A stretch of 64,000 nucleotides of DNA from NCBI GenBank assembly GCA_021604005.1, contig BQIV01000013.1, forward strand, positions 1-64,000. The letters run 5' to 3'. The stretch's first letter is position 1. The number at the start of each line of letters is the position of its first letter. The notes beneath the pieces are model-generated. The model saw only the letters and a list, made by a program, of their open reading frames with translations. It did not search any database and was not told the DNA's origin. Made by a program: the position numbers and the translations under genes. The stretch is from Nitrospirales bacterium. Its GTDB lineage: Bacteria > Nitrospirota > Nitrospiria > Nitrospirales > UBA8639. This document shows, in pieces, positions 7,906-16,020 of this stretch.

Positions 7906-9780
7906 TTATGGAGCATCGCCACGTTTAACACCGAGGTCGACCAACATTCGAGACAGGACTTTATTGTATTGCTTACTGAGTAAGTCTATATAACTACGCC
8001 AGTCTTTTCGCTCAAGGAACTGGAGTGCCCCCAGCTTGTTCGCTGGAGACTGTAGTTCACGGATGTAGGTGTTCAGCTTTAATCGACTCTCTTCAGTCAG
8101 CCAAGTACCTTTGTGTTTGGTGTGTCGGTAATATTCGTACTTGAGGCGACTCCGGTTGAAAACCAGGAAATATTCTGGATGTTCCAGTGGCATTTCAGAA
8201 ACCTCCTTATAGAGGTTCACTGCCAATTCAATGTTCCCCAGTTGCTCGGCAGCGTCTGCTAGCCGGGATTTCAGTCGACTAGGTGCTTCCCCAAAGCGTT
8301 CCGGCTCTGCGACTTTGTTCGCTATCGCGTAATATTCAGAGGCAATGTGGTAGTTCCCGATTCTCCAGTACAGGTCGCCAAGATATAGCGAACTTGTGGG
8401 GTTCCCCGGCATATATGCCGCGCTCTCAACAGCTTTTTGCCACGCGATAGCGAACCCCATTGCGTTGAGGCAATATGTAGTTTCCTTCTTTGCTTTTAGG
8501 AAAAGATGCCTGGCATTTGGGTTAGACCACCAGCGGTTCGCCAGCCTTTCTAACCATGCCCTATATTGAATGTCGACCTCGGTCGCCTCTTTTTCTACCA
8601 TATCTAATCGTTCTTCTTCGCTGAGACTGGATAAAACTCGATTCCAGGCATGCAAGGTCTCGCGGTTAGCTCTGGTCAGAAACCAATAGATACTGTGCGC
8701 AATAGCATAGCGGTATGAGAGTTCGGTGCTTTCTACACCATAGAATCTTCCTGGCTGCATTGATAGAATTTCGGTCAGAGAGAACTCTGGCCTATAGTGA
8801 ACGTACTCGTGAGCCCTATGAATCTCTCCTACCGTGAAGTAGTCACCACGCCAGAATTCTGAGGCACTGCCTATACATTTCATATATTTCTCGTTATCGA
8901 AGGAAGGATGGCGAGATATCCCAAATAGCATTTTCGACAGCTTCACAATCTCACCCCGCATAAAAGCATTATGCTGGGCGTAGAGCGCTGAAGCTTCACT
9001 CAAAAGAGGAAATTTATAAATGCGGGAGGGTGTTCGTTGTTGAATTGCATGAAAGAGTTCGTGTCCGAGATCTCGAATGACCAGTCGAGCGACATAAGAC
9101 TCAAGCCTTCCTACATTTTCGGTCGTTGTTCGACCCGTCCACTTTGCTTGATAAGCGGCTTCACGGAACATCGACTTGTTAACATAGACTCCCACTTCTG
9201 CCCGTAATGGATCCCAATAGGCGACGGCACTAGAATGGCCGATTCGACGAAGATAGGCCTGCCAGACTTTCGAGTCCGATACCACACGAATCGAGATTTT
9301 CCCAGCAGTGAGGGTTTTCTTTGGTAATAGCGGAGTCCCATCCGCCAAACCCGGCGACGATGAAATACCGTAGTAAATCCTTCCGAGGAAATGGTAGGTC
9401 GCGGCGTAGAGATATGGAACGATGTGGCCCCAGCCCGTCTGTTCAAGCACCAGACTGAAATACTCGACGGTGGCTTCCGAACCTGAGGCCATGTATTTCA
9501 ATAACGCTGGATCTGATTTTGAGTACGATTGGAACTCCGGGATTACAACATCCAGGTCCGTTTTGAAGATGAGCTTGACGTTTGCTACTTCGGGGATGGG
9601 CAGTTCGTAGGGCCCATAGCTTTGGAATAGAGCCTCTTCCAATTGAGTACTCGTCTCTGTAGTTTGAGCGTAGCCTCCCTCCATGTTTAAAACTAAAACT
9701 AGCATCGTCGAAATACTTACCAACCAACCTGTAGGTTTATTATTCCGGCTAAGCAAGCGAAAATCATTTTTTTTGAGCAT
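7906..9780 (-). CDS. Exported gluzincin-type metallopeptidase with helical-repeat C-terminus
   Basis: From the chosen start the protein has a signal peptide of about 38 residues ending GGYA-QTT. It then has a globular region with HELFH at about 240-244 and a candidate third zinc ligand, Glu in LLSEAS at about 262, eighteen residues on. This spacing fits gluzincins. After the catalytic region comes a helical stretch (about 455-560) with TPR-like repeats, for example around SLYLGDLYWRIGNYHIASEYY. A longer frame opens at 9906, but its extra 42 residues place basic sequence before the signal peptide, and an AGAAG site precedes 9780, so the shorter form is preferred. It is the first gene of the operon with the CHAT protein and the phosphoesterase. 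The peptidase family cannot be named more precisely by eye. Confidence 0.72.
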   Translation of the reverse strand: MLKKNDFRLLSRNNKPTGWLVSISTMLVLVLNMEGGYAQTTETSTQLEEALFQSYGPYELPIPEVANVKLIFKTDLDVVIPEFQSYSKSDPALLKYMASGSEATVEYFSLVLEQTGWGHIVPYLYAATYHFLGRIYYGISSSPGLADGTPLLPKKTLTAGKISIRVVSDSKVWQAYLRRIGHSSAVAYWDPLRAEVGVYVNKSMFREAAYQAKWTGRTTTENVGRLESYVARLVIRDLGHELFHAIQQRTPSRIYKFPLLSEASALYAQHNAFMRGEIVKLSKMLFGISRHPSFDNEKYMKCIGSASEFWRGDYFTVGEIHRAHEYVHYRPEFSLTEILSMQPGRFYGVESTELSYRYAIAHSIYWFLTRANRETLHAWNRVLSSLSEEERLDMVEKEATEVDIQYRAWLERLANRWWSNPNARHLFLKAKKETTYCLNAMGFAIAWQKAVESAAYMPGNPTSSLYLGDLYWRIGNYHIASEYYAIANKVAEPERFGEAPSRLKSRLADAAEQLGNIELAVNLYKEVSEMPLEHPEYFLVFNRSRLKYEYYRHTKHKGTWLTEESRLKLNTYIRELQSPANKLGALQFLERKDWRSYIDLLSKQYNKVLSRMLVDLGVKRGDAP

Positions 9781-10223
9781 AGCTGCCATCTTCTGCACGC
9801 GGAGACGATTGTTCCTTAATACTGAATCATAAAAATTATAGAAAGCTACGGAAAATATTATTTGATGAGCTTTTGGCTCGTTTCTCATAACTGCCAATAA
9901 CGCCATCGAACTGTTCCATCTTTAGCAGGACTTATTGTAAAGTTTTCGGCTTATTTGTCAAAAAGAAAGCGAGGAGGGAGAAATAGGAGAATAGGGGATG
10001 CGAAGATGACATTCGAGACCTACTGATGTAGATCAATAGGTGGACTTGACCACAATAGTTCGGCACGCCTAGTCAAATCTCTGCCTGAACTCATGCACCT
10101 CATTTATGCCTGTATTACAAGTGGCCTAGACTACGAACGCTCAACGGTCTATGGGCTCATGATATTCCAATATTCAACTCAATCACTTGGCATTCGAACG
10201 TCAGAATTACAGGTGTTCTAGGT

Positions 10224-10312
10224 GGCCACGATTGTTCCTTATCAGCAAGCAAACCAATAGGCAATCTACATAGAATCTACTTTTGCTCACAATGTGTCAA
10301 TTATAAGTGGCC
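10224..10312. repeat. 89-bp direct repeat, copy 1
   Basis: The copy begins GGCCACGATTGTTCC and ends AATTATAAGTGGCC. It matches 10511-10599 over its whole length with a handful of substitutions and no gaps. Its ends are inverted (GGCCAC and GTGGCC). The offset between copies is 287 bases, about three periods of the larger array. Confidence 0.85.
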
Positions 10313-10510
10313 TTGGTGAGTACGATAGTTGACCGCTTGATAGGTCAGCTCATAAGCAATTTTCGATGGAATTCGAGACCTACTGATATAGAGATTACAG
10401 ATGGCGAAACTGGAAACAATGGCTACGGTTGTTTTTGGTCTTCAAACTAACTGACAGACAGCCTTTTATGAGGTCAGGCCCACAATGACATATTGATTAT
10501 AGGTATCAAT

Positions 10511-10599
10511 GGCCACGATTGTTCCTTGTCCGCAAGCCAACCAATAGGCAATCTACATAGAACCTACTTTTGCTCACAATGTGTCAATTATAAGTGGCC
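10511..10599. repeat. 89-bp direct repeat, copy 2
   Basis: This is the partner of the copy at 10224-10312, with the same GGCCAC/GTGGCC ends. It abuts the 3' end of the zinc-ribbon gene at 10601. Confidence 0.85.
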
Positions 10600-10600
10600 A

Positions 10601-11002
10601 TTACCACTTGGCTTCGGCGGGGGGCCATTCGAGTTCCGCTTGACGGCCGCAATAATAGCAGGAAATCTGGTATCGCGCTTGACGTCGTGGATTGGGAAGG
10701 GAATGGAAATGAACGGGAGCCTGATCATGCGGGCACACTGGTTCAAGGTGTAGAAGATGTTCTTCTGTGATCTCAATTAATGCGGCTTCATCCCAAGGAG
10801 GATCCACTTGCAACTCCCCAGTGATCTCTTCTTTCCAATTGCATTGAGCACAGTGAAAACTGAACGTTTTCACACGATCATCGCGATGCGTACGATCAAC
10901 AACCGTAACAGCACCTTTGCACTCCGGAGTCCGGCATGTGACGGAGGCTTTATGTAAGGCTTGAATGAATGCTAATGGTGCGTTCATCACATTCATAGTC
11001 AT
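10601..11002 (-). CDS. Small protein with two zinc-ribbon-like Cys clusters
   Basis: The 133-residue soluble protein has cysteine pairs at C23/C28 and C51/C54, and a second set at C90 with H92 and C115/C118. This pattern suits two zinc ribbons. The first lies on either side of a basic stretch, THRDDR. I do not recognise a named family. The ATG at 11002 has a GAAAGGGG site upstream and starts nine bases after the stop of the 6-phosphogluconolactonase gene, so the two are probably co-transcribed. The 3' end touches the 93-bp repeat array. A DNA- or RNA-binding role is possible but not shown. Confidence 0.75.
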   Translation of the reverse strand: MTMNVMNAPLAFIQALHKASVTCRTPECKGAVTVVDRTHRDDRVKTFSFHCAQCNWKEEITGELQVDPPWDEAALIEITEEHLLHLEPVCPHDQAPVHFHSLPNPRRQARYQISCYYCGRQAELEWPPAEAKW

Positions 11003-11011
11003 GTACCCCTT

Positions 11012-11782
11012 TCATTGGGTTTGGAATGTCGTCTTTTCCAAGAGGCTCGCGGCCTGTTCATCGATGAGCCAGAGTACCCGACCTGACAGCGGGCGAATGA
11101 TCTGAGAAGGATACTGATCTGGATCTGGAGGCCCTTCTAGTACAACATGAAGGGCATTCGCTTTCTCCCTCCCACTTACCAGAAACATGACGTGGCGCGC
11201 CTGATTCAGGACGACGGGAGTCAAGGTCACACGATGGGTTTGAAATTTTTCAACCCAAGGAGCGGCGACCCACCGTGAAGACTCATGCACGGCCTCTGTC
11301 CCGGGAAACAACGAGGCGGTATGACCATCTGGCCCCATGCCCAAAAGAATCAGATCAAAAACCGGCACATCCCCTGATGACAGGGGAAACTCCTGCCGTA
11401 ATATATTCTCATAGGCTTCCGCAGCATCTGAGGCTTTGGGCAATTCCCCTTGCATGCGGTGAATGTGCTCAGGAATCACTGGAACGTAAGACAGTAAGGC
11501 CTCCTGCGCCATTCGATAATTGCTATCCTGATGGTCGGGCGAAACATGACGTTCATCGCCCCAATAGACGTGGATCGCACTCCAGTCGACCATCGATCGA
11601 TAGGGATCCTGTGCTAAGAGTTCATAAAGGCCCTTGGGGGTTGAACCTCCTGCCAATGCCACCGTCATCTGACCAGATCGTGCAATAGCCTTCTCAGCTA
11701 TTTCGCAGAATTCCTTGGCAGCAGTCGAGAAGAGTTGTTGAGAGTAGGAGACCTTGCGAATGAGACGCGTCACCCGACACAC
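11012..11782 (-). CDS. pgl: 6-phosphogluconolactonase
   Basis: The enzyme hydrolyses 6-phosphogluconolactone in the oxidative pentose phosphate pathway. The 256-residue length and the motifs ALAGGSTPKGLYELL near the N-terminus, VYWGDERHVSPDHQDSNYRM in the middle and LLGMGPDGHTASLFPG fit the DevB/SOL family closely. The start is uncertain by about ten residues; the first ATG-like codons have no strong ribosome binding site. A decayed transaldolase fragment of the same pathway lies 0.8 kb upstream on the other strand, which suggests this locus once held more of the pathway. Confidence 0.93.
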   Translation of the reverse strand: MCRVTRLIRKVSYSQQLFSTAAKEFCEIAEKAIARSGQMTVALAGGSTPKGLYELLAQDPYRSMVDWSAIHVYWGDERHVSPDHQDSNYRMAQEALLSYVPVIPEHIHRMQGELPKASDAAEAYENILRQEFPLSSGDVPVFDLILLGMGPDGHTASLFPGTEAVHESSRWVAAPWVEKFQTHRVTLTPVVLNQARHVMFLVSGREKANALHVVLEGPPDPDQYPSQIIRPLSGRVLWLIDEQAASLLEKTTFQTQ

Positions 11783-11890
11783 CCGGCAGGTTCATAGGCC
11801 ATACGTCGTCGATATACTGGTTTGACTAGCCACGTTCGAGCACTACAACCGAAGGCATTGGCCATCCTGATGTGTATCATCACGAGTTCT

Positions 11891-12232
11891 TTAACAATCC
11901 GTGTAATCATACGAATCCAACTTCTCGTCTTTGTCAAAATCTAACGTTATTTCACACGAGTTCGGGGAGAAATTAAAAAATGGGAAATGTTTTTCTCCAC
12001 CAGCCATCCGGTGATACACCCATGTTTCTCCACCAAAAAACCGTTGAGATTTTCCGGTTGGAGTTCCCCATTTTTCTTCAAACCAGGCTTTATCCTTCCC
12101 TTCAAACTCGGCAGGGTTTAATGAGGCCTCAAGATACGGGTTCCCTCCACACGCGGATACCATCAAACCCACCAAGATCACACTCACCAATCGTCCAATC
12201 ACATCACACCCCCATATCACCCGTCTTGTCAT
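11891..12232 (-). CDS. Small lipoprotein
   Basis: The protein starts with a basic N-terminus and a hydrophobic signal ending in the lipobox LMVSAC followed by GG, so it is an envelope lipoprotein. The mature part of about 90 residues contains WFEEKWGTPTGKS and TWVYHRM, which resembles the short SmpA/OmlA-like fold, but the match is weak. The start at 12232 has an AAGAGA site about ten bases upstream; an ATG at 12244 and a TTG at 12271 are less likely. It is a single gene with gaps on both sides. Confidence 0.68.
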   Translation of the reverse strand: MTRRVIWGCDVIGRLVSVILVGLMVSACGGNPYLEASLNPAEFEGKDKAWFEEKWGTPTGKSQRFFGGETWVYHRMAGGEKHFPFFNFSPNSCEITLDFDKDEKLDSYDYTDC

Positions 12233-12316
12233 GATACAACGCATATCTCTTGTGTTCGTTTCACCTGACAATTGAGGAATTGATTGCCAGACACGATAGA
12301 TACAATCTTAGTGAAA

Positions 12317-12420
12317 CTCCCCGCCCAAAGGGCGGGGCTTCTTCAAAACCTAAAAATACTATTGCTTTTGTTTGCCCAGGGCTGCCATTCATCCCCGTGC
12401 AAAGCATGGGGCTTTCCTGG
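12317..12420. mobile_element. Orphan IS200/IS605-like end hairpins
   Basis: Two GC-rich hairpins lie within about 100 bases: CCCCGCCC-AAA-GGGCGGGG followed by CTTCTTC, and CCCCGTGC-AAA-GCATGGGG followed by CTTTCC. Hairpins of this form commonly mark ends of IS200/IS605-type elements that carry TnpB. No tnpA or tnpB frame is present here, so this would be a solo end, a non-autonomous derivative or an unrelated terminator pair. The call rests on hairpin form only. Confidence 0.4.
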
Positions 12421-12556
12421 CAGGTTTAGTAAAATTCTAGCCCCTGTAGGGAGATTCGTCAAACACAGACTAACTGAATGACACTCTCCGAATTGTGTAG
12501 ACAACCATCGCCTACTTACATTGACCATCGCCAGTCACGTCAACACAAAAGGATAC

Positions 12557-12724
12557 ACGAAGCAAATTTATCTCGATACAGGCAACATCAAAGCCATTCG
12601 CAAAACCGCGAGCCTTGGCGTTATTAACGACATCACCACGAACCCCTCATGAGTCTCAAAAGAAGGATGGGACTGTAAAGATCTCCTGCTGGAAGTCTGT
12701 GGCGTCGTCGACGGTCCGATTGGG
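12557..12724 (+). pseudogene. tal: Transaldolase N-terminal fragment
   Basis: Read in one plus-strand frame, this stretch gives IYLDTGNIKAIRKTASLG, then VINDITTNPS, an in-frame TGA, and VSKEGWDCKDLLLEVCG with VVDGPIG. It matches the first 55 residues of the short transaldolase/fructose-6-phosphate aldolase family, including the TTNPS motif. The TGA sits where the family has leucine. The start codon is replaced by ACG and similarity ends abruptly at about 12724, so about three quarters of the gene is missing. It is a clear relic. Its nearness to pgl fits a former pentose phosphate gene group. Confidence 0.8.
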
Positions 12725-12811
12725 ACGAACAAAATATACTCAAGACGTCTTAAGCAGAGAACGGGTTACATGTGAAGAAACGCCTCTTCTTACTCTGCAT
12801 CGTTTCAGGCC

Positions 12812-13513
12812 TTAGGCTTTCGCATTACGTCTTAATTTTAGTACAGAACGCGCGTGTTGAAACACGTTATAAAACATTGGGCGTGTGAGCTTTCCCGTGA
12901 AGGTATTCTGTTGACTCGGGTGATATGACCCCAGCAACGTCACATGCCATGGAAGGACATATGAGACTCCATGACCAAATTTAGGCTTCGGTGATGGAAC
13001 CACAAGGCCTAACTCCTGACATGTTTTGAGGTATTCATCAAAAGCTATTTTTCCAAGAGCGACGACCACGTGTACGCCTTTTAATACACGCAATTCCTCT
13101 TTAAGATACGGTCGACAGGCATCAAACTCCTCTCGAAGAGGTTTGTTTGCCGGTGGAGCGCAACGTACCGCCGCGGCAATATAACAATCCTTTAATTTCA
13201 TTCCGTCCTTCGCGTGAGTGGAATCAGGTTGGTTCGCAAAACCAAATTGATAGAGTGCATCATACAACCAATCGCCACTTCGATCACCAGTGAACACTCG
13301 TCCCGTTCGATTTCCCCCATGCGCTGCTGGGGCCAGTCCAATCACGAAAAGCTCGGCTGCTTGATCACCAAACCCCGGTATAGGCCGGCCCCAATATTCC
13401 CAGTCCCGAAATCGTTTAACTTTGACTTTCGCAATTTCACGACGGTACTTCGTCAAGCGCGGACATAACGTGCAATCAGACACCGTTTGATGTAAAACCT
13501 TGAGAGATGACAT
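12812..13513 (-). CDS. Type-5 uracil-DNA glycosylase (UdgB-like)
   Basis: This iron-sulfur uracil-DNA glycosylase removes uracil and other deaminated bases from DNA. The N-terminal CTLCPRL supplies two of the four cluster cysteines, with others at AVRCAPP and EFDACRPYL. The motif GLAPAAHGGNRTGRVFTGD is that of family 5, with Ala rather than the Glu or Asn found in other families. The C-terminal SYHPSQQNTFTGKLT is the HPS motif. The start at 13513 is chosen by fit to the family N-terminus; a GTG at 13543 is possible. The gene is divergent from glycerate kinase with 58 bases between them, so promoters probably share that space. Confidence 0.9.
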   Translation of the reverse strand: MSSLKVLHQTVSDCTLCPRLTKYRREIAKVKVKRFRDWEYWGRPIPGFGDQAAELFVIGLAPAAHGGNRTGRVFTGDRSGDWLYDALYQFGFANQPDSTHAKDGMKLKDCYIAAAVRCAPPANKPLREEFDACRPYLKEELRVLKGVHVVVALGKIAFDEYLKTCQELGLVVPSPKPKFGHGVSYVLPWHVTLLGSYHPSQQNTFTGKLTRPMFYNVFQHARSVLKLRRNAKA

Positions 13514-13571
13514 AGCGATGATGGTACCATAGGAGCCCGGCACACTCCCATCCCGGCAAACTCATGTATCC

Positions 13572-14909
13572 ATGACCATTGACTTTCCTCATCGACACAC
13601 TAAGTCCATTCTCAAACAACTCATCCGGGCTGGCCTGGCAGCAGCAGATCCTGGCAGAGGCATTCACAACCATTGCATGAGACAAGGGGAGACCTTATGG
13701 GTCCAACAACGACGGTATGACCTGACACGATATAATCGGATTGTCTGCATCGGAGCTGGGAAAGCCTCGGTTCGCATGGTCAAGGCGTTGAGACAACTTC
13801 TTGCCCAGCGGCTGGCAAGTGGAATCATTGTCGTGAAAGATCTCCCCCAACGGCCAATGCAACATATCGAGACATTCCAAGCCGGCCATCCGACTCCAGA
13901 CTCAAGAAGCACCCGCGCAGCCAGGGCACTCCAACAATTGCTGCAATCTCTGACTGCTCAAGATTTACTCATTGCGCTGATTTCAGGGGGTGCCTCAAGT
14001 CTTGTGGCGGATCCGGCTGAAGGGCTGACGCTCAAGGACAAACAACGTACCACACAATTGCTTCTCCGAAGCGGCGCGACTATTCAGGAAATGAATATCG
14101 TACGGAAACATTTGTCGGCAATCAAAGGCGGGCAACTCATAGCCTCCACTTCGGCTACGGTGATTAGTCTTATTCTCTCTGACGTTCTCGGAGATAACCT
14201 CGACACCATTGGTTCAGGGTTGACCGCCGCGGATTCAAGCACTTTTCTTCAGGCTGGTCATATCCTAGAACACTATGGTCTGTGGAAACGTGTATCGTCC
14301 ACCGTCACGCGTCATATTGAACGGGGCATCGATGGCATTGTTCAGGAAACGCTCAAACCGGAAGATCGACGATTGAAACGGATTCAGAATGTTCTGATTG
14401 GGAATAATCACCTGGCGACACGCGAAGTTGCCAGGCAGGCAAAACTCTTAGGGCTTCGCCCTGTAATTCAAACGAACACCTTGCAAGGTGAGGCCAGAAA
14501 AGCTGGAATCGTCATCGCCTCTCTTGCTACACGTATTCATCGGAATGAACATCCAATTCGCCGTCCTGCCTGCATGATCTGGGGAGGAGAACCGACTGTA
14601 ACCCTCACGGGCAAGGGCAAAGGCGGTCGAGCTCAAGAATGTGCCCTATCTGCCGCTATTGGCATGGCTGGACTCCCCAACATGGTTATGGCAGGGTTGG
14701 GCACAGATGGCTCTGACGGTCCCACGGATGCGGCCGGAGCGGTGGTAGACGGACAGACTGTCATGAGAGCTAGGACACGCGGCCTTCCTGCCGGCAAGTT
14801 CCTGAAATCCCATAACAGTTATTCGTTCTTTCAACAAGCCGGTGGGCATATCAAAACCGGGCCCACCGGGACCAACGTCAACGATATGTATTTCTTACTT
14901 GCACTCTAA
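13572..14909 (+). CDS. Glycerate 2-kinase, MOFRL family
   Basis: The 445-residue length, the N-terminal GAGKASVRMVKAL motif, LIALISGGASSLV, and the C-terminal MOFRL-region motifs GGEPTVTLTGKGKGGRAQE and GLGTDGSDGPTDAAGA identify a class II glycerate kinase (often annotated GckA or TtuD). It converts D-glycerate to 2-phosphoglycerate and links glyoxylate, serine or photorespiratory-type salvage to glycolysis. Serine-pathway genes serA and serC lie elsewhere in the window. It is followed after 57 bases by the MazG-like gene on the same strand. Confidence 0.92.
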   Translation: MTIDFPHRHTKSILKQLIRAGLAAADPGRGIHNHCMRQGETLWVQQRRYDLTRYNRIVCIGAGKASVRMVKALRQLLAQRLASGIIVVKDLPQRPMQHIETFQAGHPTPDSRSTRAARALQQLLQSLTAQDLLIALISGGASSLVADPAEGLTLKDKQRTTQLLLRSGATIQEMNIVRKHLSAIKGGQLIASTSATVISLILSDVLGDNLDTIGSGLTAADSSTFLQAGHILEHYGLWKRVSSTVTRHIERGIDGIVQETLKPEDRRLKRIQNVLIGNNHLATREVARQAKLLGLRPVIQTNTLQGEARKAGIVIASLATRIHRNEHPIRRPACMIWGGEPTVTLTGKGKGGRAQECALSAAIGMAGLPNMVMAGLGTDGSDGPTDAAGAVVDGQTVMRARTRGLPAGKFLKSHNSYSFFQQAGGHIKTGPTGTNVNDMYFLLAL

Positions 14910-14966
14910 CTGTTTTATGAATTTCCCTCATTTGTCAGGAGGGACAAAAGGGAGGTAGAGAGAATA

Positions 14967-15353
14967 GTGAACGACGCCCAACAAATGGTCTTAGAATTTC
15001 ATCAACAATTTGACATCCATGTGGCACAGACTCCCACAGTACCCGATGACCCAACGCAAAAGCTTCGCGCTCATCTTATTCAAGAAGAATTCGACGAACT
15101 CCAAGAAGCTATGAAAGCCAAAGACCTTCCGAATATCGCAAAGGAACTCGCCGACCTTCTCTATGTGGTGTACGGCACTGCAGTCTCGTGCGGCATTGAT
15201 ATGGGACCTGTTTTTCAGGAAGTGCATCGCTCGAATATGAGCAAAGTAGGGGGACATAAACGAGAAGATGGGAAATGGGTCAAACCTCCAACCTATTCGC
15301 CAGCGGATATCTCACCCATTCTTGCTGTGCAGCAAACTCGACTATTCAAATGA
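14967..15353 (+). CDS. MazG-like NTP pyrophosphohydrolase
   Basis: The 128-residue all-alpha protein carries EEFDELQEA and, about 17 residues on, ELADLLYVVYG. These form the ExxE...ExxD magnesium-binding pattern of the MazG/dUTPase/HisE superfamily. Such proteins hydrolyse NTPs or dNTPs to monophosphates as house-cleaning enzymes. The start is a GTG at 14967 behind a strong GGGAGG site. A nearly identical but 5'-truncated copy lies at 17519-17800 on the same strand. Substrate specificity cannot be read from the sequence. Confidence 0.87.
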   Translation: MNDAQQMVLEFHQQFDIHVAQTPTVPDDPTQKLRAHLIQEEFDELQEAMKAKDLPNIAKELADLLYVVYGTAVSCGIDMGPVFQEVHRSNMSKVGGHKREDGKWVKPPTYSPADISPILAVQQTRLFK

Positions 15354-15375
15354 GAGAGAATCGATAGCGAAGTCT

Positions 15376-15945
15376 TCACTCGACGGCATCACGTTTCTGC
15401 ATACGCGTGATCAATTCGCGCACTTCGGGAGGAGCAGCGTCCAGAAGTTCATCATCCGAACGATACGGTTCCTCATCGATAAAATTAGGAGGGGCCTCTT
15501 CTTCTTCGAAAGCCCGGCTCGTGTCTGATCCTTCCGGCACATTCGGGTCAACCTGCCGAGGCACCGCAAGTGCTCCTATCTCTTCAATGCCTGTTCGATG
15601 TGAGACGATCATCAACGTTCGTACGGCGCCGGAGACAGGATCCTTGCTCAACCCAAAATTCCATCCATTCAAGAGACGTTCGATTCCCTGCTCAAGAGGC
15701 ATATCCTCAAAAGTATCGGAAATCATGGAATTGACATACTTCGTTGTGTCGACCACATCGATGCGAATGCCCGTTTGCCTGGCAATCTGATCCATGACTG
15801 CTACGAGAGACGCATCGGTAAGATGAGCCGTGAGGGTTCGTTCATTGACGATCACATCCGCATGGACAGCAATGGAAAAACCAAACAGCATCGCGAGTAG
15901 TATCCATACTGAGATCGCCCTCTTCATAGTTCTGACAGCCTTCAT
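15376..15945 (-). CDS. Exported protein with secretin/TonB short N-terminal (STN) domain
   Basis: A signal peptide ends near VHADV (about residue 29). Residues 35-95 fit the STN fold seen at the start of secretins and FecA-type receptors, with LTDASLVAVMDQIARQTGIRI and FEDMPLEQGIERLL. The rest is acidic and low in complexity (EEEEAPPNFIDEEP) and has no secretin channel domain, so the STN domain stands alone. It may bind a partner at a secretion or pilus machine, but no such genes adjoin. The start could also be the ATG at 15927. The next gene upstream, 16021-16548, is on the same strand with a 75-base gap. Confidence 0.72.
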   Translation of the reverse strand: MKAVRTMKRAISVWILLAMLFGFSIAVHADVIVNERTLTAHLTDASLVAVMDQIARQTGIRIDVVDTTKYVNSMISDTFEDMPLEQGIERLLNGWNFGLSKDPVSGAVRTLMIVSHRTGIEEIGALAVPRQVDPNVPEGSDTSRAFEEEEAPPNFIDEEPYRSDDELLDAAPPEVRELITRMQKRDAVE

Positions 15946-16020
15946 CAAACAGGATTCCATACATTGACAACAACCTCTCGCCAGCAATCATGCCGACAAG
16001 AGGTTGTAAGCCTGGTCTTT

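Larger units (their letters stand above)
10011..10606. repeat. Degenerate tandem array with about 93-bp period
   Basis: The motif ATTA(C/T)A(A/G)G, often followed within 15 bases by TGGCC, recurs at 10114, 10206, 10300, 10394, 10496 and 10587, giving steps of 92, 94, 94, 102 and 91. The units at 10206 and 10496 are close copies of each other. The 20-mer beginning ATTCGAGACCTACTGAT occurs at 10011 and 10371. Translated in one plus frame, the two best units share GHDCSLSAS, so the array could be the relic of a 31-residue repeat protein, but other units carry stops. It lies in the space upstream of the exported operon and ends at the zinc-ribbon gene. Confidence 0.7.

Noticed and set aside
10011-10606. 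Possible CRISPR array
   Set aside because: The unit is about 93 bases and degenerate throughout; there are no short constant repeats separated by unique spacers and no cas genes.
10493-10753. 86-codon plus-strand frame
   Set aside because: Half lies in a repeat unit and half is antisense to the zinc-ribbon gene; only useful as a hint about the origin of the repeat.
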